NCBI GenBank assembly: GCA_024641365.1
Contig: JAHEDF010000070.1
Span: forward strand, 1 to 11,721
Length of the DNA stretch: 11,721 nucleotides
Direction of reading: 5' to 3'
Source: Planctomycetota bacterium
GTDB lineage: Bacteria > Planctomycetota > UBA11346
Of this stretch, positions 7,314 through 11,721 are shown piece after piece. The notes under the pieces were generated by a model. That model worked only from the letters and a program-made list of their open reading frames with translations, was not told the DNA's origin and made no database searches. Position 1 is the first letter of the stretch. Each line of letters begins with the position of its first letter. The position numbers were made by a program, and so were the translations under genes.

Positions 7314-7445
7314 TGCGACCTCACAGTTCTACGGTTCAAACTGTGTTTACCCCACTTCTGCTCATTGCCAAGCCAATCTATGCGCAACTGACTCAGTACT
7401 TTTTCGCATAATACTGAATTACATCAATTGAGCATGGTTTGTTGT

Positions 7446-7988
7446 CTATTTCCGCTCACCGACGAGTGGGATTTTTGTCGTGTTCACGTCGAGTAATGGT
7501 CCTAGTTCATAAATATTTTTATAACCATAACTGTGCAGAGCCGTGTAGGTAGAAATATTTAGCGACGCGACTGCTTTCTTCGGAGCCATTGCCACTGGGG
7601 CCTGGGCAAAGTTGTTATTGCAATAAATTAAAATAATTTGGTTTTTATCTGGCAACATCTGCGCAAGTGAGTTTTCGTTTATATCTGGAAATGGCAGATT
7701 GATGGCACCTTCAATATGTAACAATGCAAACATGGCTCGACTACGCGCGTCGAGAATGACCACCCCAGATTGTTTTGCCATTTCAATGAATTTTTCTTCC
7801 GATAAACGCTTATTGGCGCGTAATTCGCTCGCTTGTGTCGCCATGGTTAAATAGCCATCATAGTCAATGCGAAGATTTACTGTTCTCCAGTCACCTGAAA
7901 CTGGTGGCTCATAATTTGGATCGGCTGCTCGCACAGACCCAACAACTACAAATAAGCTAATAAAAATAAGTAGTGGTAAACGAAACAT
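7446..7988 (-). CDS. Exported rhodanese-like domain protein
   Basis: A 180-residue protein with a clear signal peptide (about 1-21, FVVVGSVRA then AD), so it acts in the periplasm or outside. The rhodanese domain spans about 62-165: VVILDARSRAMFALLHIEGAINLPF (77-100 region) is the CH2-type motif leading to the active-site loop. Cys123 in IYCNNNFAQAP should carry the persulfide. The loop is CNNNFAQA rather than the common CxxGxR, so substrate preference probably differs from thiosulfate sulfurtransferases. The start is supported by AGGAGA five bases upstream (7994-7999). A dyad around that site may control translation (see 7998-8021). The partner is unknown; sulfur relay, redox or sensing roles are all possible. 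Confidence 0.86.
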   Translation of the reverse strand: MFRLPLLIFISLFVVVGSVRAADPNYEPPVSGDWRTVNLRIDYDGYLTMATQASELRANKRLSEEKFIEMAKQSGVVILDARSRAMFALLHIEGAINLPFPDINENSLAQMLPDKNQIILIYCNNNFAQAPVAMAPKKAVASLNISTYTALHSYGYKNIYELGPLLDVNTTKIPLVGERK

Positions 7989-7997
7989 GGGTATCTC

Positions 7998-8021
7998 CTA
8001 GACAACTAGTATGGTTGCTAG
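7998..8021 (-). promoter_or_regulatory. Hairpin in the leader of the rhodanese gene, next to its Shine-Dalgarno
   Basis: CTAG-A-CAAC and GTTGCTAG are complementary over 8 bp with one bulged base and a 7-nt loop (TAGTATG). The 3' arm in the minus-strand transcript overlaps the edge of the AGGAGA ribosome-binding site at 7994-7999, so folding could hinder initiation. It could equally be a protein-binding operator. This is a structural observation only. Confidence 0.35.
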
Positions 8022-8132
8022 AAAAACTCTGTGTGTAACGACTTTGTAAATTAGAATCGTTGTTTTATTCGTATTTATTTCTCACATTTAATTAGCCTAA
8101 AATGGCAAGAGTGACCCATATGCAAGGGTGAA

Positions 8133-8174
8133 GCAGGTTGCCGAAGGCAATTATTCCAAAGGAATAATTCCTGC
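8133..8174. repeat. Three-way-junction-like inverted repeat cluster
   Basis: An outer stem GCAGG/CCTGC (8133-8137 with 8170-8174) encloses two hairpins: TTGCC-GAA-GGCAA (8138-8150) and AATTATTCC-AAA-GGAATAATT (8149-8157 with 8161-8169). The two inner hairpins share two bases, so both fold fully only with a small rearrangement. Such compact nested symmetry in a non-coding gap is unlikely to be chance and suggests a structured RNA or a palindromic repeat unit. Confidence 0.5.
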
Positions 8175-8222
8175 GAAACAAGACGAAGCATAGCAGCGCT
8201 TTGTTAGGATGGTGGAGTGGGG

Positions 8223-8259
8223 CAGCCGCGGGCTGAGGTCGCCATCAATTATGGCGACC
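8223..8259. terminator. Twin hairpins downstream of rtcA
   Basis: CAGCC-GCG-GGCTG (8223-8235) and GGTCGCCAT-CAATT-ATGGCGACC (8237-8245 with 8251-8259) are adjacent perfect stems. The 9-bp one lies about 45 bases past the rtcA stop in the minus-strand transcript. Neither is followed by a clean T-run, so they fit 3'-end protection or factor-dependent termination better than a classic intrinsic terminator. Confidence 0.4.
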
Positions 8260-8304
8260 GACCCACGAAACCGCAGCAGATGGGGTGCTATTGCCTTTTT
8301 AGAA

Positions 8305-9327
8305 TTATTTGCGACCCCGAACGGTAACAACCCAATCATCTTTATCCTTTTGCTCGCACTTAACCACATCGCCCAAAAATGCTGCCATTACCGCTGCATT
8401 CGTGGTGGTATGTTCCGTCGGAGCAACCGTACGAAATTGTCCACCTGCTCCTAACGCCAAAGGTAATAATAACTGGTCAGCTAAGTGTTCGCAGACCGGC
8501 ACCTCATTTTTTACATACCGTTTTACACCTTTAACGACTTCGTTCGCAACTTTTTCTGCGGATTTACGTAATTCACCACAAGCACTGATCACCGTAGTAA
8601 TCTGTGCGTAGCGCAAACGAGCAACGAGCATATTCCCAGGGCCATCGGCAGCGACTTCGCGTTCGTCGACCTCATCGTGACTCCAATGTAAACCGTGTTT
8701 AATAGCGGTCGCTTCACGATGTGCGATATGCGCTGGAATATTACTAATTAATGATTCGGCATGACGACCAATTACTTTGCCACGTTCCAGCAAAGTAAGT
8801 GGAGTCGTTGGTGCACCGCCATGAATTACCGCACGAATTTTCCCACCGCCAGCGGGATAAAAACCATGACGGATTAATTCGACACTCGCGCTCAAACCCA
8901 TGCGGTGTAGGAGTGGGAAAAAACTATCAGACAAAAATTCAATTGGCGGCGCCATGCCATTATGCGTGCCGCCGCTAATGGTTACCGTCGATGTGCCGGA
9001 CGCTTGTAATAAAATCGGTAAAATGGTTTGTAAGACCAAAGTACAGCTACCTGCCGAACCAATATCAAAATGATAATCGCCCGCCTGCGGTTGCTGCGGA
9101 TGAAATACCAACTGACTACTTTTCAGCTCAGCGCCTTCAACCTGCCCGCCACATACACGTGCCGCCGCTTGCACGGCAACTAAATGCTGACGTTGTAAGC
9201 CAGGTTTTTCGCGCTTCGCACGAATATTCGTAATGGTCACAGGAATGCCTGTGATCGCAGCTAATGACAGCGACGTGCGCAATATTTGCCCGCCACCTTC
9301 ACCTTGGGAACCGTTTATTGTTAACAT
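8305..9327 (-). CDS. rtcA: RtcA, RNA 3'-terminal phosphate cyclase
   Basis: RtcA converts an RNA 3'-phosphate to a 2',3'-cyclic phosphate by ATP-dependent adenylylation of an active-site His; it can also adenylate 5'-phosphate ends. The 340-residue protein has the family start GSQGEGGGQILRTSLSLA (6-23), NIRAKREKPGLQRQHL (34-49), DIGSAGSCTLVLQTILP (88-104), SGGTHNGMAPP (118-128) and FYPAGGGK (156-163). The catalytic motif TEHTTTN places His306 where E. coli RtcA has His309. Length matches the family. The start is ATG 9325-9327; its upstream bases (TTGAGTCATATCC) give only a weak Shine-Dalgarno. It lies downstream of rtcB as in the classic rtcBA operon, but a GxxExxY gene with flanking inverted repeats separates the two. 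Confidence 0.96.
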   Translation of the reverse strand: MLTINGSQGEGGGQILRTSLSLAAITGIPVTITNIRAKREKPGLQRQHLVAVQAAARVCGGQVEGAELKSSQLVFHPQQPQAGDYHFDIGSAGSCTLVLQTILPILLQASGTSTVTISGGTHNGMAPPIEFLSDSFFPLLHRMGLSASVELIRHGFYPAGGGKIRAVIHGGAPTTPLTLLERGKVIGRHAESLISNIPAHIAHREATAIKHGLHWSHDEVDEREVAADGPGNMLVARLRYAQITTVISACGELRKSAEKVANEVVKGVKRYVKNEVPVCEHLADQLLLPLALGAGGQFRTVAPTEHTTTNAAVMAAFLGDVVKCEQKDKDDWVVTVRGRK

Positions 9328-9343
9328 GGATATGACTCAATTT

Positions 9344-9371
9344 ACATGGAGAACCGAAGGACCGGAGGAAA
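9344..9371 (+). repeat. Left arm of the inverted repeat around the GxxExxY gene
   Basis: The arm contains the blocks ACATGGAGAACC and AGGACCGGAG separated by GA, and ends in GAAA. It abuts the GxxExxY stop codon (9372-9374, minus strand). Read rightward it carries a GGAGG Shine-Dalgarno, which serves no gene in the present arrangement. Confidence 0.7.
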
Positions 9372-9788
9372 TCATTTTTTCATTATATGAAGGTTTTCGG
9401 GATATTGTGGATTAATTAGTCTTCGTAGACTTTTTGTAAAAGTTGGTACATTAAAATTACATAACAGACCGATAGGTAATCCTGATAATTTGAGGTAAGT
9501 AAGTAATTGTGCTTGATGTAAGCCAGTTAATTGTTCCACCGATTTCAGTTCTATTAGTACCGTATTTTCCACGAGCACATCGAATTTGAAAGTCTGTTCT
9601 AACATTTTACCACGAAAATGAACTGGAATTACCCCCTGGCGGTCAACGTTCATGTTAGCTTCCTGAAGCAATAAGCAGAGACACTCTTCATAAACAGACT
9701 CGAGCAAACCAGGGCCAAGTTCCCTATGCACGCTAACACAGCATCCAATAATTCGTTCGGTCAAACGATTAATTTCTTCTGGCTTCAT
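9372..9788 (-). CDS. GxxExxY family protein (PD-(D/E)XK nuclease fold)
   Basis: A 138-residue protein named after its GxxExxY motif, seen here as GLLESVY (27-33) in the N-terminal helix. The nuclease-like core follows: D70 in FKFDVLVEN, then E80 and K82 in IELK, and a C-terminal HQAQLLTYLKLSG helix and GLLCNFNV strand. The D..ExK pattern matches PD-(D/E)XK phosphodiesterases, but no activity has been settled for the family. The start at ATG 9788 is favoured over the longer frame (to 9884), which would run into rtcB coding sequence. It has GGAG six or so bases upstream, and homologues begin near this Met. The Shine-Dalgarno lies inside the right repeat arm. The gene interrupts rtcB-rtcA and ends right at the left repeat arm. 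Family members are scattered and strain-variable in many phyla, in keeping with mobility. Confidence 0.92.
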   Translation of the reverse strand: MKPEEINRLTERIIGCCVSVHRELGPGLLESVYEECLCLLLQEANMNVDRQGVIPVHFRGKMLEQTFKFDVLVENTVLIELKSVEQLTGLHQAQLLTYLKLSGLPIGLLCNFNVPTFTKSLRRLINPQYPENLHIMKK

Positions 9789-9789
9789 G

Positions 9790-9817
9790 TTTACTCCGGT
9801 CCTCTGGTTCTCCATGT
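9790..9817 (-). repeat. Right arm of the inverted repeat around the GxxExxY gene
   Basis: Read on the minus strand it repeats the left arm with three differences: AG for GA between the two blocks, and T for G before the final AAA. It includes the GGAG that serves as ribosome-binding site for the GxxExxY gene. Confidence 0.7.
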
Positions 9818-9828
9818 GAATCAAAGAA

Positions 9829-11055
9829 TCAGCCCTTAACACAGACGACTTGCTTAAGCGTATGCACAATATCGACCAAGTCACTCTGTGCGGCCATCAC
9901 GGCGTCGATGTCTTTGTAGGCCATTGGGGTTTCGTCGATGACGTCTTTGTCTTTTCGGCATTCAACGCCAGCGGTGGCTTGGACGTGATCATCGATGGTG
10001 AACATTTTTTTTGCTTTGGTACGCGACATAGTACGTCCGGCTCCGTGACTGCAGGAGCAGAATGATTCCGGATTTCCTTTTCCGCGCACAATATAGCTAC
10101 GTGCTCCCATCGAACCGGGAATAATTCCTAATTCACCGAGTCCAGCACGAACCGCACCCTTACGTGTCACTAAACACGCTTTGCCAAAATGTTGTTCACG
10201 GGCGACGTAATTATGGTGACAATTCACGGCTTCGATCCACGCGGTAAATGGCGGAATTCCTGGAGTTGATTGCACCGCTTCGACGACGTGTTCCATCATG
10301 ACTTGACGATTTAAGCGCGCATAATCTTGCGCCCATTCGACAGCCTCCACATAATCGCCGAATTTATCGGTTCCTTCCTCTAAATAAGCGAGGTCTTGGT
10401 CCGGTAAGTTCACTTTATGTTTACGCATATCTTGTTTCGCCAATTCAATGAAATAAGTGCCGAAACGATTACCGATGCCACGTGATCCCGAGTGTAATAA
10501 AAACCACACTGTATTGGACTGATCTAAACACACTTCAATGAAATGGTTTCCAGTTCCCAAAGTTCCTAAATGGTTAACACTGTTACCGCGATCTAAACTT
10601 TTATGCTTCGCACAAATTTTTTCATGACGAACATGTAAATGTTCTTTCCATAAATTTTGCGCACGCACCGGTATATCATGCCACGCACCGCGATCATTAC
10701 GTCCACCATTATCAGTCCGTCCATGCGGCACGGCTTGTTCAATAGAGCGACGAATTTCTCGTAACGATTCTGGTAAATCATTCGCAGTTAACGAGGTACG
10801 CACAGCGCACATACCGCAGCCAATATCCACACCAACGGCAGCAGGAATAATTGCGCCAACGGTCGGAATGACTGATCCAACAGTCGCACCAATTCCCATA
10901 TGCACATCCGGCATCACCGCGATATGGTGATGAATAAATGGCATACGAGCCGCATTAATTAATTGTGCGCGTGCCTCGGTTTCTAATGGCACACCGCGAA
11001 TCCAGGCTTTGATTGGCTTGGCATCGGCGACGGTGATTAATTCGTGATTTGACAT
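9829..11055 (-). CDS. rtcB: RtcB, tRNA-splicing / RNA-repair ligase (3'-phosphate to 5'-OH)
   Basis: RtcB joins RNA 2',3'-cyclic phosphate or 3'-phosphate ends to 5'-OH ends using GTP and Mn2+, through a guanylylated His. From ATG 11055 the protein is 408 residues, the same as E. coli RtcB, and the nucleotide-accepting His in FCSCSHGAGRTMSR falls at residue 337, as in E. coli. Other landmarks are MPDVHMGIGATVG (48-60), VGVDIGCGM (74-82; D77 and C80 bind Mn), NHLGTLGTGNHFIE (161-174), LLHSGSRGIG (187-196), NCHHNYV (278-284) and PGSMGARSYIVRGKG (313-327). The frame extends upstream to 11193, but that stretch overlaps the HD gene and has no family match. The Shine-Dalgarno is weak (AAAGAAG, about 9 bases before ATG), so coupling to the HD gene 17 bases upstream may help. 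The last coding bases are next to the right repeat arm. Confidence 0.97.
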   Translation of the reverse strand: MSNHELITVADAKPIKAWIRGVPLETEARAQLINAARMPFIHHHIAVMPDVHMGIGATVGSVIPTVGAIIPAAVGVDIGCGMCAVRTSLTANDLPESLREIRRSIEQAVPHGRTDNGGRNDRGAWHDIPVRAQNLWKEHLHVRHEKICAKHKSLDRGNSVNHLGTLGTGNHFIEVCLDQSNTVWFLLHSGSRGIGNRFGTYFIELAKQDMRKHKVNLPDQDLAYLEEGTDKFGDYVEAVEWAQDYARLNRQVMMEHVVEAVQSTPGIPPFTAWIEAVNCHHNYVAREQHFGKACLVTRKGAVRAGLGELGIIPGSMGARSYIVRGKGNPESFCSCSHGAGRTMSRTKAKKMFTIDDHVQATAGVECRKDKDVIDETPMAYKDIDAVMAAQSDLVDIVHTLKQVVCVKG

Positions 11056-11072
11056 AATGTATGCTTCTTTAA

Positions 11073-11615
11073 TTAAGTTGCTGCGGTGTGAGCAGTTGCG
11101 AGTGCCGCAGCATACAGTGCTTCGAGTTCGGTGTTCGTACCGTGTAAGACATCGCCTAATAAACGTGATTCTGCGACATAGGTCGCTATCCATGCTTTAT
11201 CTGGGCAACGCGCACCTTCGATAAGATTATCAGCGCGATCTGCGAGTTTGATATATTTCGCACGCACGCTGATGGTGGCGATGTGTTCCCGATCCATGGC
11301 CTTGCGCTCAGCACGAGGCAATTCAGGAAATTGTTTGCTTGGATTGGTCACCATCTCAACCAAAGCAAAAGCATCGTCACCAATTATGCTGCGTAGGTGG
11401 TCCGGCGTTACCTGCGGACAATCTTCCAATACATCGTGACACCACGCGGCTGCAATTAATGCAACATCATCAGGAAAATGCTTTGCCAATGTTGCTGCAA
11501 CACGTGCAGGATGGTGAATATAAGGACCGCCGTCATCATCACGCTCTTGTCCAGCGTGCGCTTCGTGGGCTAGCGCCGCAGCGCGAGTGATGAGTGGGTG
11601 TGTTGGTGTTTTCAT
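11073..11615 (-). CDS. Small HD-domain phosphohydrolase, SpoT/MESH1-like (possible (p)ppGpp hydrolase)
   Basis: A 180-residue stand-alone HD protein resembling the hydrolase half of RelA/SpoT. Visible motifs are AHEAHAGQ (17-24), a conserved Gly-Gly-x-Tyr-x-x-His-His-Pro (29-36; H35 as metal ligand), the HDVLED core (60-65; H60, D61, and E64-D65 as catalytic pair), and KLADRADN (123-130; D126, D129, N130). This is the Mn2+-dependent arrangement of alarmone hydrolases, but related HD enzymes act on other nucleotides, so the substrate is inferred. No synthetase, TGS or ACT domain is present. Start choice: ATG 11615 has GGAAG nine bases upstream; ATG 11621 is in frame but has only three bases of spacing; a TTG at 11633 is less likely. 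It lies 17 bp ahead of rtcB and is probably co-transcribed with it. Confidence 0.88.
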   Translation of the reverse strand: MKTPTHPLITRAAALAHEAHAGQERDDDGGPYIHHPARVAATLAKHFPDDVALIAAAWCHDVLEDCPQVTPDHLRSIIGDDAFALVEMVTNPSKQFPELPRAERKAMDREHIATISVRAKYIKLADRADNLIEGARCPDKAWIATYVAESRLLGDVLHGTNTELEALYAAALATAHTAAT

Positions 11616-11645
11616 GAGCATTATCTTCCACAATAAAGACGCGCT

Positions 11646-11720
11646 TCAATCGCGCAGGCCAAGTTTGCGTAATTCCTTGTAACTGAGTTGACGTTTGCGA
11701 ACGATCTGTCGGACTGGTTT
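11646..11720 (-). CDS. Possible C-terminal end of an upstream gene (cut by the window edge)
   Basis: On the minus strand a frame is open from the window edge to a TGA at 11646-11648, giving 24 residues ending QLSYKELRKLGLRD. The composition (Lys/Arg/Leu, helix-like) looks like a genuine protein end, and the stop lies 30 bp before the HD gene start with that gene's GGAAG in between, an operon-like spacing. The stretch is too short to assign a family, and another frame is also open here, so it could be chance. Confidence 0.4.
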   Translation of the reverse strand, partial: KPVRQIVRKRQLSYKELRKLGLRD

Positions 11721-11721
11721 G

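Larger units (their letters stand above)
8022..8304. other. Hairpin-rich intergenic region downstream of rtcA
   Basis: No gene is credible in the 316 bp between the rhodanese start and the rtcA stop. Bases 8022-8100 are AT-rich and should hold the rhodanese promoter, though no convincing -35/-10 pair is seen. From about 8100 the composition changes to a dense run of short inverted repeats (8133-8174 and 8223-8259). The bases between the two structured parts, 8175-8222, show no gene or clear motif. The structured part could be the 3' end of the rtc transcript, a dispersed intergenic repeat, or a small RNA. Confidence 0.5.
9344..9817. mobile_element. Candidate insertion cassette: GxxExxY gene bounded by 28-bp inverted repeats
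   Basis: The two arms match at 25 of 28 positions in inverted orientation. Between them lies almost nothing but the GxxExxY coding sequence: the left arm touches its stop codon and the right arm ends one base before its start codon. Only 16 bp separate the left arm from the rtcA start and 11 bp separate the right arm from the rtcB stop. Removing the element leaves a gap of about 27 bp between rtcB and rtcA, a normal operon spacing. No transposase is encoded, so movement would need outside help. A clear target-site duplication is not seen; on the minus strand the flanks TTTGATTC and ATTGAGTC are only loosely alike. Confidence 0.5.

Noticed and set aside
7393..7417. TCAGTA/TACTGA dyad between the rhodanese and bicupin genes as a terminator
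   Set aside because: The stem is only 6 bp with a 13-nt loop and no T-run after it on the minus strand, so it is too weak to call.
8090..8210. Integron attC-like appearance (CCTAA near 8096 and TTAGG near 8205, with stems between)
   Set aside because: The outer boxes do not meet the RYYYAAC/GTTRRRY consensus, the inner stems are not in attC order, and no integrase or cassette array is present. It is kept only as one of several explanations for the hairpin cluster.
8151..8369. Minus-strand open frame of 72 codons overlapping the rtcA end and the hairpin region
   Set aside because: It overlaps the end of rtcA in another frame, its 3' part is made of inverted repeats, and it has no Shine-Dalgarno or recognisable domain.
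9233..9415. Plus-strand open frame running through the left repeat arm
   Set aside because: It is antisense to the start of rtcA and its product has no family look; it arises from the complementary strand of real genes.
9789..9884. Longer N-terminus for the GxxExxY protein
   Set aside because: It would run through the repeat arm and into rtcB coding sequence; homologues begin near MKPEEIN and the GGAG site favours 9788.
11056..11193. N-terminal extension of RtcB upstream of Met at 11055
   Set aside because: The extra 46 residues overlap the HD gene, are rich in Arg and Cys without family match, and RtcB from 11055 has exactly the E. coli length and His337 position.
1..11721. tRNA, rRNA, CRISPR arrays, transposase genes and replication origins
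   Set aside because: I found no cloverleaf with a TTCGA-type arm, no rRNA motifs, no regularly spaced direct repeats of CRISPR length, no DDE transposase motifs and no DnaA-box cluster.

Overview
The window reads as a chromosomal stretch of a Gram-negative bacterium, most likely a gammaproteobacterium. This is an inference from gene content: a BacNav sodium channel with a TLESWSM filter, E. coli-sized RtcB and RtcA proteins, a formylglycine sulfatase, and Shine-Dalgarno-led, moderately AT-rich genes. No rRNA, tRNA, CRISPR array, transposase or phage gene was found.

Layout. Positions 1-406 (+) hold the end of an unknown multi-spanning membrane protein. Positions 634-1572 (+) encode a complete voltage-gated sodium channel of the NaChBac/NavAb type. 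Convergent to it, 1625-3037 (-) encode an exported type I sulfatase. From a divergent 224-bp gap starts a tight rightward operon (3262-6207): larE, larB, a DUF486 membrane protein and a Gfo/Idh/MocA oxidoreductase. Each gene overlaps the next by an ATGA. LarE and LarB make part of the nickel-pincer nucleotide cofactor of lactate-racemase-type enzymes; LarC and any LarA-type enzyme are not in view. A 155-bp convergent spacer with inverted and tandem CTCTGCG repeats follows.

Everything after that is on the minus strand. An exported rhodanese-like protein (7446-7988) precedes a bicupin (6363-7313). A 316-bp gap rich in hairpins separates these from an RNA-repair operon. In transcription order that operon holds a possible fragment at the right edge, a small SpoT/MESH1-like HD hydrolase (11073-11615), RtcB ligase (9829-11055), a GxxExxY nuclease-fold protein (9372-9788) and RtcA cyclase (8305-9327). 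RtcA and RtcB repair or ligate RNA ends; the HD protein suggests a link to alarmone metabolism or stress.

The most unusual feature is the GxxExxY gene. It sits between rtcB and rtcA inside a 25/28-bp inverted repeat whose arms abut its start codon and stop codon almost exactly, as if it had been inserted as a cassette or could be inverted. The second point of interest is the translationally coupled larE-larB-DUF486-oxidoreductase operon, which may serve a nickel-pincer-dependent pathway not yet assigned.
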